From Clostridiales bacterium (GTDB lineage: Bacteria > Bacillota > Clostridia > Oscillospirales > Oscillospiraceae), in assembly GCA_004554585.1 (NCBI GenBank), contig SFLH01000003.1, forward strand, positions 62,001 through 126,000: a stretch of 64,000 bases of DNA. Direction: 5' to 3'. Both the position numbers and the translations under genes were made by a program. Within the stretch, counting starts at the first letter, position 1. Each line of letters starts with the position of its first letter. Below are positions 17,475-26,153 of the stretch, one piece after another. Below the pieces are notes generated by a model, which was not told the origin of the DNA, did no database searches, and was given only the letters and a program-made list of their open reading frames with translations.

Positions 17475-18199
17475 GACTGTTTCTCCTCCTCTACAATGGT
17501 GCCTACTCTCTCCCCCATCACGGCCCGCAGAATGTTCTCCGGGTCTGCCAGAGCAAAAACCATGACGGGAATGTGATTGTCCAGGGCCAGGGATGTGGCA
17601 GTCAGGTCCATGACCTGCAAACGGTCTGCCAAGACCCGGCCATAGCTGATGGCGTCGTATTTCACAGCGCTTGGGTCCTTCTTTGGGTCGGCGCTGTAGA
17701 CCCCGTCGATGTTTTTGGCCAAAAGGATCATGTCCGCCTGGATCTCCGCTGCCCGCAGGACCGCAGCGGTATCCGTGGAAAAATAGGGATTGCCGGTGCC
17801 GCCAGCAAAGATGACCACGGTCCCCTCCCGCAGGTAGCGGTCGGCAGCGGGACGGGAGCAGATTTCTCCCACCGGCCCCATGGGGATGGACGTCAGTACC
17901 CGGGCGGGCTGCCCCACCTGTTCCAGGACATCCTGCAGGGCCAGGCTGTTGATCACCGTGGCCAGCATGCCCATCTGGTCGGCGCGGACCCGTTCCATGT
18001 TGCCGCCGCCGTCCTTGACGCCCCGCCAGAAGTTGCCGCCGCCCACCACCAGGCCCACCTGGACCCCATGGCTGACGCAGTCCTTGACCACCTGGCAAAC
18101 TTGACGGGCGAAGGAAAAGTCGATCCCACGGCCAGCTTGGCCGGCCAAGGCCTCGCCGCTGATCTTCAGCAGAACGCGCTGATATTTTGGTTGCTCCAT
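17471..18199 (-). CDS. pyrH: uridylate (UMP) kinase
   Basis: Phosphorylates UMP to UDP in pyrimidine synthesis; amino acid kinase fold, 242 residues. Motifs: LKISGEALAG at the N-terminus, GGGNFWRGV for phosphate binding, FAGGTGNPYFSTDTAA near the UMP/ATP site. It heads the operon here. The usual upstream neighbours rpsB and tsf are absent; instead there is a 600-base gap. Confidence 0.97.
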   Translation of the reverse strand: MEQPKYQRVLLKISGEALAGQAGRGIDFSFARQVCQVVKDCVSHGVQVGLVVGGGNFWRGVKDGGGNMERVRADQMGMLATVINSLALQDVLEQVGQPARVLTSIPMGPVGEICSRPAADRYLREGTVVIFAGGTGNPYFSTDTAAVLRAAEIQADMILLAKNIDGVYSADPKKDPSAVKYDAISYGRVLADRLQVMDLTATSLALDNHIPVMVFALADPENILRAVMGERVGTIVEEEKQS

Positions 18200-18816
18200 A
18201 GGTAACCTCCCCTGTCCCTCTCACCCCAGAGCACCGGGGGAAAAGGACCCGTTCCCGCCCCCCGCGCCGGAAAATGGACGCGAAGGGGCAGTGTGTTGTA
18301 CGTATTTTACTATAACTTGCCGCGTTTGCATAGGGGGTTTCCCCAATTTTTTGAAAAAAGCCGCCTTCGGCCCAAGCCACATAAAACAGGACATGCCAAA
18401 CCAGAAGGCTTTTGAAGCGCGGCTGTCGGACGGGGCCGCCTTGCTCCCCTTGTGCGCTCTCCCGAAAACGGGGGTATTTCCAGGGCACGCGGTCCCTCCG
18501 CATAGGGGCGCGCCAGAGCGGGTACAGAAGTATCCCGCGCTCCTGCTCCCGCAGGAAGGCGGCAAAGTTCTCCATCCCCTTCTGGGTGACAAGCATGGTT
18601 TGTTTTGGCATCGCGCAACTCTTCTTTGCAGGAGACTATACGGAACAGGTCCCGTTTTCGGAACCTACACCAGAATCGCAGCCAGCAGGGGCGCTTTCTC
18701 GCCCATGGTCACAGATCCTTTGGGCCCTTTTTCTGACACAAAACAGCCGCACAGCGCCCCTTTCACAGGGAAGCTGTGCGGCTGCTTTTTGCAATACGTT
18801 CCTCGTTGGATGGCCC
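18200..18816. other. intergenic region upstream of pyrH and downstream of tyrS
   Basis: No convincing gene. A minus-strand frame from 18611 has no ribosome-binding site and no recognisable domain. A TATAGT/TAAAAT-rich stretch at 18302-18320 (minus strand) is the likely -10 region for pyrH, but no good -35 is visible. The tyrS terminator is at 18744-18790. Confidence 0.5.
18738..18790 (-). terminator. tyrS terminator
   Basis: 12-bp stem CAGCCGCACAGC / GCTGTGCGGCTG extended by an inner CCCT/AGGG pair. TGTTTTGTG follows on the minus strand, and CTTTTT on the plus side makes it potentially bidirectional. Confidence 0.85.
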
Positions 18817-20046
18817 TCAGCCCTCCAGATAAGCTCGGTGGAAGACCTTCTTGCCTTTCTTGATCACCAGGCCCTCGCCGGCGAGCTGCTCGGCAGAGAA
18901 GGCGATGGAAATCTCCTTGACTTTCTCGCCAGCCACTTCCACGCCGCCCTGCTGGACCAGGCGGCGGGCCTCTCCCTTGGAGGGGACCAGGCCGCACTTG
19001 AGCATGAGCTCCAGGATGCCGATGGACCCGTCGGTCAGGTCCCCGGCAGCCAGGGCGGTGGCGGGCATGTTGGCGGTGTCGCCCCCCTTGGAGAACAGGC
19101 CACGGGCGGTCTCCTGGGCTTTGGCGGCCTCTTCCTCGCCGTGGACCAGCTTGGTCAGCTCAAAGGCCAGAATCTCCTTGGCGGTGTTCAGCTGGGCGCC
19201 CTCCCAGGCATCCATCTTGTCGATCTCCTCCAGGGGCAGGAAGGTGAGCATGCGGATGCACTTGAGCACATCGTCGTCCCCCACGTTCCGCCAGTACTGG
19301 TAGAACTCATAGGGGGAGGTCTTGTTGGGGTCCAGCCACACAGCGCCGGAGGCGGTCTTGCCCATCTTCTTGCCCTCGGAGTTCATGAGCAGGGTGATGG
19401 TCATGGCATAGGCGTCCTTGCCCAGCTTACGGCGGATGAGTTCCGTGCCGCCGAGCATGTTGGACCACTGGTCGTCGCCGCCGAACTGCATGTTGCAGCC
19501 ATACTCCTGGAAGAGATGATAGAAGTCATAGGACTGCATGATCATGTAGTTAAACTCCAGGAAGGACAGACCCTTCTCCATGCGCTGCTTGTAGCACTCG
19601 GCCCGGAGCATGTTGTTCACCGAGAAGCAGGCGCCCACTTCCCGCAGCAGGTCAATGTAGTTGAGCTTGAGCAGCCAGTCGGCGTTGTTGACCATGATGG
19701 CCTTACCCTCGCCAAAGTCGATGAACCGCTCCATCTGCTTTTTGAAGCAGTCGCAGTTGTGCTGGATGGTCTCCGGGGTCATCATGGAGCGCATATCCGT
19801 GCGCCCGGAGGGGTCGCCGATATAACCGGTGCCGCCGCCCACCAGGACCACGGGCCGGTTGCCCGCCATCTGCAGGCGCTTCATCAGGCACAGGGCCATA
19901 AAGTGACCCACGTGCAGGGAGTCGGCGGTGGGGTCAAAGCCAATGTAAAAGGTGGCCTTGCCGTTGTTGACCAGTTCCCGAATCTCCTCCTCGTCGGTGA
20001 CCTGGGCGATGAGCCCGCGGGCTCTGAGTTCTTCGTAAATCTGCAT
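18817..20046 (-). CDS. tyrS: tyrosyl-tRNA synthetase
   Basis: Class I synthetase charging tRNA-Tyr, 409 residues. HIGH-like motif LHVGHFMALCLM near residue 45, substrate site VVLVGGGTGYIGDPSGRTD, KMSKS-equivalent GKKMGKTASGA, and a C-terminal S4 RNA-binding domain (EARRLVQQGGVEV). The ATG at 20046 lies directly after the T-box terminator; longer versions would start inside the leader. Confidence 0.97.
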   Translation of the reverse strand: MQIYEELRARGLIAQVTDEEEIRELVNNGKATFYIGFDPTADSLHVGHFMALCLMKRLQMAGNRPVVLVGGGTGYIGDPSGRTDMRSMMTPETIQHNCDCFKKQMERFIDFGEGKAIMVNNADWLLKLNYIDLLREVGACFSVNNMLRAECYKQRMEKGLSFLEFNYMIMQSYDFYHLFQEYGCNMQFGGDDQWSNMLGGTELIRRKLGKDAYAMTITLLMNSEGKKMGKTASGAVWLDPNKTSPYEFYQYWRNVGDDDVLKCIRMLTFLPLEEIDKMDAWEGAQLNTAKEILAFELTKLVHGEEEAAKAQETARGLFSKGGDTANMPATALAAGDLTDGSIGILELMLKCGLVPSKGEARRLVQQGGVEVAGEKVKEISIAFSAEQLAGEGLVIKKGKKVFHRAYLEG

Positions 20047-20081
20047 GTTCCTTCTCCTTTTCTTGGTTGTCACAGGGGAAG

Positions 20082-20117
20082 AAAAAACGTCCCCTGTCAT
20101 GGCTATGACAGAGGACG
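20082..20117 (-). terminator. T-box-regulated terminator of tyrS
   Basis: 13-base arms around AGCC, followed by six T residues on the minus strand. Its 5' arm overlaps the antiterminator pairing partner. Confidence 0.93.
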
Positions 20118-20379
20118 ATCAGCATCGTGGTACCACCTCTATTTACTCCCCTCCTCACGAAAGGGAGCCTCAGCGGGTCCGGCAAAGGCCGCACCCTGCG
20201 CGCGATAACGGGCGCACCCGACATACCCTACTTCGCCCGGCGGAGGGGGACGGTTCAGGCAGCTGCTCCAGGAGGTAGCTTCGCCGGCGGCGCTCTCCCC
20301 CTTGCACCAAACGGGGGCTCTCTGGGCAGCAAAATCGCCGGTTACTTCTTCCCTTCATCACAGTAGCGGTTGTTCAGTT
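20083..20379 (-). promoter_or_regulatory. T-box leader of tyrS
   Basis: A tRNA-sensing riboswitch controlling readthrough into tyrS. On the minus strand, Stem I contains CAGAGAG (AG bulge) and the distal-loop GGTG element, then a specifier loop with GAAGC followed by TAC (tyrosine codon, 20277-20275). Downstream are the GTAGGG...CCCGTTAT helices and the conserved AGAGGTGGTACCACG T-box sequence (20140-20126). The ATCGTCCTCT segment can pair with the T-box (antiterminator) or in the terminator hairpin CGTCCTCTGTCAT / ATGACAGGGGACG plus TTTTTT (20117-20082). Identity is firm; exact 5' end inferred from the promoter. Confidence 0.95.
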
Positions 20380-20385
20380 GGATGG

Positions 20386-20414
20386 ATTCTACACCATTTT
20401 TCGCCCTTTGTCAA
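20386..20414 (-). promoter_or_regulatory. tyrS promoter overlapping the recN stop codon
   Basis: Minus strand TTGACA (20414-20409), 17-base spacer, TAGAAT (20391-20386). The recN TGA stop lies within the -35 hexamer, so the two genes are packed without spacing. Confidence 0.75.
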
Positions 20415-22102
20415 TGGCTTTCCTTGTAGGCCTCCGCCTCCCGCAGCAGTTCCTCCGCCCCTTCCAAAATGGCGGAGGAGAGATGCTCGCCGCCGGTGAG
20501 GCGGGCCAGCTCCGCCCGGCGGCCTTCCCGGTCCAGCTCGGTGACGCTGGTGTAGGTCCGGCCGTCCTTCTCCCCTTTCTGCACGGCGTAGTGGCAGTCG
20601 GACATGGCGGCAATTTGGGGCAAATGGGTCACGCAAAGCACCTGGCAGTTCCGGGACAGGCGGCTCATCTTCTGGGCCACCTTGCCGGCGGCCCGGCCGC
20701 TGACACCGGTGTCTACCTCATCAAAAATCAGGGTCATGATGTCATCGTTCTCCGCCAGCACGTTTTTCAGGGCCAGCATGATCCGGCTCAGCTCGCCGCC
20801 GGAGGCCACCTTGGCGATGGGCTTCAAGGTCTCCCCTACGTTGGCCGACATGAGGAAGGACACCTCGTCCATCCCCGTCTCGTCCAGGCCCAGCTTGCCC
20901 GGCTTGGGGGCAAAGTCCACCTGAAAGCGGACTTTGGGCATGTCCAGCTGGCGCAGCTCCTCCTCGATGCGGGCCCTGAGCTGCTCCGCCGCCTGCCGGC
21001 GCCGTTGGGACAGAGCCTCCGCCTTTTCCCGGGTCAGCGCCAGCTGGGCCTTACGCTGCTTCTTCAGCTTGCTCAGGGTGTCGTCGGCCAGCTCCATCTG
21101 GTCCAGTTCCTGGCGGCAGCGGGAAAGATAGTCCAGCATCTCCTGCACGGTGGCTCCGTATTTCTTCTTCAGCCGGTGCAGCTGGTCCAGCCGGTCCTCC
21201 ACCTGGTCCAGCTCTCCCGGAGAAAAGTCCAAGTCATCGCGAAGGGCTCGCAGACCCTCCGCCGCATCCTCCGCCCCATAGCGCAGCTCAGACACCGCGG
21301 CGGACAGACGGCTCAGTTCCCCAGAGGCCTCCGCCACCCGGCTCAGTTCCCCCTCCGCCTGGGCCAGCAGGCTGGCTGCCCCATCTTGGCTGTCGGTGCC
21401 GAAAAGGGCGCTGTAAGCCCCCTCCACAGCGGCCATGAGCTTGTCGGCGCTGCGCAGGAGAGTTTTGCGCTCCTCCAGCTCCTCCTCCTCGCCAGGACGC
21501 AGATCGGCCCGCTCCAACTCTCCGATCTGGAACTGGAGGGTGTCGATCCGCCGGGCCTTTTCGGCTTCGTCCATCTGCAACGCGGCTATCTGCCGGCGCA
21601 GCTGGTCCAGGGCAGCATAGGCCTCCTGGTAGTCGGCCAGCGGCCCGCCCAGGCCGCCGAAACTGTCCAGATAGCCCAGGTGGCAGGTTTCATCCAGCAG
21701 CTGCTGGCCATCGTGCTGGCCGTGGATGTCGATGAGCTGGCTGCCCAGGGCCTTCAGTTGGACCACCGTGCAGGGTACACCTCCCACACGGCAGAGGTTC
21801 TTGCCGTCCCCTTGAAGCTTACGGGAGATGAGCAGCTCTCCATTCTCGTCTGGGCCAATGCCGGTCTCCTGAAACCAAGGCAGGTTGGGCAGGTCCCGAA
21901 AGAGAGCGGTGACCAGGGCAGACTTCTCCCCGGTGCGGATGAGGTCCCGGCTGGTGCGCTCCCCCAGCACAGCGCCAATGGCATCGATGATGATGGACTT
22001 GCCCGCGCCGGTCTCGCCGGTCAGGACGTTGAACCCGGGACCAAAGGCGATGTCCGCCCGGTCAATGAGGGCGATGTTTTCAATGTGGAGCAAAGACAGC
22101 AT
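20411..22102 (-). CDS. recN: DNA repair protein RecN
   Basis: SMC-like ATPase acting early in double-strand break repair. 563 residues: N-terminal ATPase half with GETGAGKSIIIDA, a long central coiled coil (about residues 150-400), and a C-terminal half with the SGGELSRIMLALK signature and LIFDEVDTGVSG Walker B. It follows argR by 21 bases, with GAAAGGAG before the ATG, and ends the nusB-to-recN operon. In Bacillus this gene is followed by spoIVB-spo0A; here tyrS follows. Confidence 0.96.
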   Translation of the reverse strand: MLSLLHIENIALIDRADIAFGPGFNVLTGETGAGKSIIIDAIGAVLGERTSRDLIRTGEKSALVTALFRDLPNLPWFQETGIGPDENGELLISRKLQGDGKNLCRVGGVPCTVVQLKALGSQLIDIHGQHDGQQLLDETCHLGYLDSFGGLGGPLADYQEAYAALDQLRRQIAALQMDEAEKARRIDTLQFQIGELERADLRPGEEEELEERKTLLRSADKLMAAVEGAYSALFGTDSQDGAASLLAQAEGELSRVAEASGELSRLSAAVSELRYGAEDAAEGLRALRDDLDFSPGELDQVEDRLDQLHRLKKKYGATVQEMLDYLSRCRQELDQMELADDTLSKLKKQRKAQLALTREKAEALSQRRRQAAEQLRARIEEELRQLDMPKVRFQVDFAPKPGKLGLDETGMDEVSFLMSANVGETLKPIAKVASGGELSRIMLALKNVLAENDDIMTLIFDEVDTGVSGRAAGKVAQKMSRLSRNCQVLCVTHLPQIAAMSDCHYAVQKGEKDGRTYTSVTELDREGRRAELARLTGGEHLSSAILEGAEELLREAEAYKESH

Positions 22103-22123
22103 GGTCTGCAGCTCCTTTCTCGG

Positions 22124-22588
22124 TCATTCGGCGTGTTTGCCCAGCATCTTCATGTTTTCCAGGCACAGATCCTCCGCATCCTGGGCGGTACGCATGATGA
22201 GGATGGCGGTGTCGTCCCCCGCCAAGCTGCCCACCATATTGGGCAGGTGCATCCCGTCGATGGCGGAGCAGGCCGCTGGGGCCAGGCCGGGCATGGTCTT
22301 GAGCACCACGATGTTCTGGGCGCTGTCAAAGGAGATCACGCTCTCCCGAAAGATATTGTTCAGGCGGCCGGCCACATTCAGCGCGGTTTTTCGTTCACTC
22401 ACGGCGTATTTGTACGTGCCGCTGCCCGTCAATTCTTTCACCAAATGCAGCTCCTTGATGTCCCGGGAGATGGTGGCCTGGGTGGATTTCATCCCCCGCT
22501 CCCGGAGCTTTTCCAGCAGCTGATCTTGGGTCTCGATGTCATACTCCTGAATGATGCTTAGAATCTCTGCCTGCCTTCTGGCCTTCAT
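22124..22588 (-). CDS. argR: arginine repressor
   Basis: Hexameric arginine-responsive repressor, 154 residues. N-terminal winged helix (TQDQLLEKLRERGMKSTQAT, then ISRDIKELHLVK) and C-terminal arginine-binding/oligomerisation domain with GSLAGDDTAILIM. The ATG at 22588 overlaps the nadK stop (ATGA) and follows AAAGGAGG. Its place between nadK and recN matches ahrC/argR in other Firmicutes. No arginine genes are in the window. Confidence 0.95.
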   Translation of the reverse strand: MKARRQAEILSIIQEYDIETQDQLLEKLRERGMKSTQATISRDIKELHLVKELTGSGTYKYAVSERKTALNVAGRLNNIFRESVISFDSAQNIVVLKTMPGLAPAACSAIDGMHLPNMVGSLAGDDTAILIMRTAQDAEDLCLENMKMLGKHAE

Positions 22589-23460
22589 GCGCGAATCCTC
22601 CTTTCCAGCTTGTGGTTGATCATTTCGTAAAAACTTTTGTCCGACAGCTTCACCAGGCACAGGCAACGGCGGGAACGGCAGACCTCCACGGTGTCCCCGG
22701 AGATCAGCTTAAAGGCCTTGCCGCCGTCCACCGACAGGTAGGCTGTCTTGCGGCTGTGCTTGGGGACAGTGATGTCGATGAGACGGTTTTTGTCCAGCAC
22801 CATGGCCTTAGCCTGGAGGGTATGGGCACTGATGGGAGTCATGATGATGTTCTCTGCCGTGGGCTCCACAATGGGTCCCCCTGCAGAAAGGGAGTAGGCC
22901 GTAGAGCCAGTGGGAGTTGCCAGGATGACCCCGTCCCCAAAGACGTTGGAGATGAGAATCTTATCCCCATACACCTGCAGATCGATCACCCGAGCCACGG
23001 CGCCCTTGGTGATCACCGCGTCGTTGAGGGCGGTGCTGCGGAAGATCACTCTCCCCTCTCGGATCACCCGCACATCCAAGAGCATTCGGTTTTCCAGGGA
23101 GTACTCGCCGCTGATGAGCCTGGTCAGCTGGAGCAGCTCACTCTGCTCCAGTTCCGCCATAAAGCCCACGCTGCCCATGTTCACCCCCACAATGGGCACG
23201 CCAAAACTGCTGGCATCCTTGGCCGCGTGGAGGATGGTGCCGTCGCCGCCAAAGCACACCAGGAAATCCGCATCCGGCAGCTCGGCCTTCATCTCCTTGA
23301 TCTTAATGGACGGATCAATCTCTCCCACGTTGGACTTTTCCACCGGGAAGGGAAAGCAGTATTCGGTCTTTACCCCTGCCGCGCTGAGCAGACGTTCCGT
23401 ACTCTTGGCAGCCTTGAGGCCCTTGTCACGAAAGGGATTGGGGCACAGAATGATTTTCAC
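22585..23460 (-). CDS. nadK: NAD kinase
   Basis: Phosphorylates NAD to NADP. 291 residues with the FGGDGTILHAA motif near residue 70 and the glycine-rich TPTGSTAYSLSAGGPI signature. It overlaps tlyA upstream and argR downstream by four bases each (ATGA), typical of this tightly packed operon. Confidence 0.97.
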   Translation of the reverse strand: MKIILCPNPFRDKGLKAAKSTERLLSAAGVKTEYCFPFPVEKSNVGEIDPSIKIKEMKAELPDADFLVCFGGDGTILHAAKDASSFGVPIVGVNMGSVGFMAELEQSELLQLTRLISGEYSLENRMLLDVRVIREGRVIFRSTALNDAVITKGAVARVIDLQVYGDKILISNVFGDGVILATPTGSTAYSLSAGGPIVEPTAENIIMTPISAHTLQAKAMVLDKNRLIDITVPKHSRKTAYLSVDGGKAFKLISGDTVEVCRSRRCLCLVKLSDKSFYEMINHKLERRIRA

Positions 23461-24272
23461 GACGGATTTCCCTCCAATTTCCGATGAGATTCCTCCACCA
23501 AGGCCTCCAGGTCTCCGGTGTAGGCAGGCTGGGGCGCCACGGTGAGCTGCCCCAGGTATTCGATGTTCCCCTCCGGTCCCCGGATGGGGGAATAGGTCAG
23601 GTCCTTCACGTAAAACTGGCTGGCTTCGGCGTGGCGGAGGAACTGTTCCAGTACCTCCCGATGAACCGTTCGGTCTCGCACCACGCCCTTTTTTCCCACC
23701 TTTTCCCGCCCTGCTTCAAACTGGGGCTTGATGAGGCAGACCAGCTGGCCACTCTCTTTCATCAGCGGCCGCAGGGCAGGCAGGATGAGGCTCAGAGAAA
23801 TGAAGGATACATCCACGCTGCCAAAGTCCAGGGGTTCCGGGATGTCCTGCTGGGTGAGGTAGCGCACGTTGGTGCGCTCCATGCAGATCACCCGGGGGTC
23901 CTCCCGCAGTTTCCAGGCCAGCTGGCCGTAGCCCACGTCTACGGCGTAGACCTTGGCTGCGCCGTTTTGGAGCATGCAATCGGTAAAGCCCCCGGTAGAA
24001 GCGCCGGCATCGATGGCCGTCACCCCCTGCAGCGAGGGCAGGTCAAAGGTCTCCATAGCCTTTTCCAGCTTCAGACCGCCCCGGCTGACGTACTTTAGGG
24101 TCTGGCCCCGGATCTCCACCTGGGCGCCCTCGGGAATAGGGGCGCCGGCCTTGTCCATGCGCTTGCCCTGCCAGAAAACCTGGCCGGCCATGATGATGGC
24201 CTGGGCCTTTTGGCGGCTGTCCACCAGGCCCTGTTCTACCAGATATACATCCAATCGTTTCTTAGCCGCCAT
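23457..24272 (-). CDS. tlyA: TlyA family rRNA (cytidine-2'-O)-methyltransferase
   Basis: S4 RNA-binding domain at the N-terminus (RLDVYLVEQGLVDSRQKAQA) followed by an FtsJ-like Rossmann methyltransferase with SAM loop AIDAGASTGGFTDC. 271 residues. Family members 2'-O-methylate 23S and sometimes 16S rRNA; the exact target here is not predictable. The ATG at 24272 overlaps the end of dxs by 11 bases; the longer upstream frame lies inside dxs. Confidence 0.93.
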   Translation of the reverse strand: MAAKKRLDVYLVEQGLVDSRQKAQAIIMAGQVFWQGKRMDKAGAPIPEGAQVEIRGQTLKYVSRGGLKLEKAMETFDLPSLQGVTAIDAGASTGGFTDCMLQNGAAKVYAVDVGYGQLAWKLREDPRVICMERTNVRYLTQQDIPEPLDFGSVDVSFISLSLILPALRPLMKESGQLVCLIKPQFEAGREKVGKKGVVRDRTVHREVLEQFLRHAEASQFYVKDLTYSPIRGPEGNIEYLGQLTVAPQPAYTGDLEALVEESHRKLEGNPS

Positions 24273-26115
24273 AGGCCACCACCTTTCTGGCTTTTTGGAA
24301 AATGCTCTCTTCGTCCAGGCCGCACAGGGCCCGCAGCTGGGGAATGGTCCCATGGGGAACAAACGAGGTCCCGCAGGAACATAGGGCCGACCCCTTTAGG
24401 CAGAGGCCCTGGGCCGCAGCCGCGGCCAGCAGGCCCTGGCCCGGGCTGCCCATATCTACACACTCCTGGGCCACCAGCAGGCGTCCGGTTTTTCTCAGCG
24501 ACTCCAGAACTTCCTGGGTGGGCAGGGGGATGATTTGGTTGAGTTTGATGACCTCGGCGGAGATGCCCGCCTCCTCCAGCCGTCGGGCTACGGCCAGCAC
24601 CGTGCCGGTGAGGGTCCCAAAAGTCACCAGGGTGAGGTCTGACCCCTGGCGCAGGCGGCAGGCAGGACTCCCGCTGTGATCCTCCTGATAGCGGTCCTCA
24701 CCTCCCCGGGGATAGCGCACCGCCACAGGCCCGGCAATGCCGTGGACCGCCTGCTTCAGCATAGCTGTCAGTTCATCCAGGCTAGCCGGGGAAAGAACCG
24801 TCATGCCGGGAACGGTGCTCAGGTAGCCAGGGTCAAAGAGCCCATGGTGGGTTTCCCCGTCGTCCCCCACCAGGCCGGCTCGGTCCACGCAGAAAACTGC
24901 GTGGAGGTGGTCGATGGCAATGTCGTGAATGAGCATGTCATAACTGCGCTGGAAAAAGGTAGAGTAGACCGCAAAGACAGGAATCATTCCCTGCTTGGCC
25001 ATGCCGGCGGCCATGGTGGCGGCATGCTCCTCGGCAATGCCTACGTCAAAAAAACGTTCTGGAAACTCCTGGGCAAAGTCCGTCAGTCCTGTACCAGCGG
25101 TCATAGCAGCTGTAATGGCACAGACACGCCCGTCCTGGCGAGCCAAGTCCGCCAGGTCACGTCCAAAGCGAGCAGAGAAACTTTCCTCCCCCTTGGGACG
25201 AAGCAGGGCACCGCTGTCTTTTTGAAAGGGGCCGATGCCATGATAGTCGTCGGGGTTCTTTTCTGCCGGACGAAATCCCTTGCCTTTGACGGTCTTAACG
25301 TGGAGCAGGACGGGACCATCCACCGACGCGGCATAGCGCAGCAGACGGGTCAGGCCTTTCACATCGTGGCCGTCCACGGGGCCCATGTACTGAAAGCCCA
25401 TGCCCTCAAACATCTCGCAGGGCAAAAGGCTGGCTTTGATCCCCTCTTTCACCCGGTGGATGCCCCGGTGAAGGACCCGGCCGGGCGGGGTTGCCCCCAG
25501 GATCTTCCGATAGACCTCCTTGGCCCGCAGGTACTGGGGTTTCAGGCGCTGTTTGGCCAGATACTGGGCCATACCGCCCATGCTGGCGTTGATGGACATG
25601 CCGTTGTCGTTGAGGATGACCACCAGAGGCTCCCCGCTCTGACCGGCCATGGACAGCCCCTCATAGGCCAGTCCGCCGGTGAGGGAACCATCCCCCAGCA
25701 GAGCCACCACACGATAATCCTCACCCAGCCGGGTGCGGGCAATGGCCATGCCCAAGGCTGTGGAAACCGCAGTGGAGGCGTGGCCAGCAATACAAGCGTC
25801 GTGAACGGACTCGGCGGGCTTGGGGAATCCGGCCACCCCGCCAAAGGTCCGCAGGGTCTCCATCTGCCCGTTGCGGCCAGTGAGGATTTTATGCACATAA
25901 CACTGGTGGCCCACGTCGAAGACCAGCCGGTCCCGGCCGGTGTCATAGACCCGGTGCAGGGCTACGGTGAGTTCCACCACGCCCAGGTTGGAGGCCAAAT
26001 GGCCGCCGGTCTGGGAGACCACTTGGATGATCCTGCGGCGCAGGTCTTGGCACAGTTCTTCCGCTTCCTGGTTGGTCAGGTTGGCAAGGGAAGAGTATTC
26101 CTCCCGTTGGTTCAA
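24262..26115 (-). CDS. dxs: 1-deoxy-D-xylulose-5-phosphate synthase
   Basis: Thiamine-diphosphate enzyme condensing pyruvate and glyceraldehyde 3-phosphate, first step of the MEP pathway. 617 residues. HLASNLGVVELTVALHRVYD near the N-terminus, TPP/Mg motif LLGDGSLTGG with NDNGMSI, and transketolase-like C-terminal domains with GIAEEHAATMAAGMA. The TTG at 26115 follows AAAGGAGG and gives the family's normal start. Confidence 0.96.
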   Translation of the reverse strand: MNQREEYSSLANLTNQEAEELCQDLRRRIIQVVSQTGGHLASNLGVVELTVALHRVYDTGRDRLVFDVGHQCYVHKILTGRNGQMETLRTFGGVAGFPKPAESVHDACIAGHASTAVSTALGMAIARTRLGEDYRVVALLGDGSLTGGLAYEGLSMAGQSGEPLVVILNDNGMSINASMGGMAQYLAKQRLKPQYLRAKEVYRKILGATPPGRVLHRGIHRVKEGIKASLLPCEMFEGMGFQYMGPVDGHDVKGLTRLLRYAASVDGPVLLHVKTVKGKGFRPAEKNPDDYHGIGPFQKDSGALLRPKGEESFSARFGRDLADLARQDGRVCAITAAMTAGTGLTDFAQEFPERFFDVGIAEEHAATMAAGMAKQGMIPVFAVYSTFFQRSYDMLIHDIAIDHLHAVFCVDRAGLVGDDGETHHGLFDPGYLSTVPGMTVLSPASLDELTAMLKQAVHGIAGPVAVRYPRGGEDRYQEDHSGSPACRLRQGSDLTLVTFGTLTGTVLAVARRLEEAGISAEVIKLNQIIPLPTQEVLESLRKTGRLLVAQECVDMGSPGQGLLAAAAAQGLCLKGSALCSCGTSFVPHGTIPQLRALCGLDEESIFQKARKVVAYGG

Positions 26116-26153
26116 GGCGATTCCTCCTTTGCATCCGTGTCCAGGACCGCCGT

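Noticed and set aside
17475..18611. N-terminal extension of the frr frame reaching 18611
   Set aside because: It crosses the whole of pyrH in another frame and has no start signal. Residues before the frr ATG at 17474 resemble no protein.
18310..18618. Minus-strand frames between pyrH and tyrS
   Set aside because: Two overlapping frames with no start signal; they cross the presumed pyrH promoter region and show no domain.
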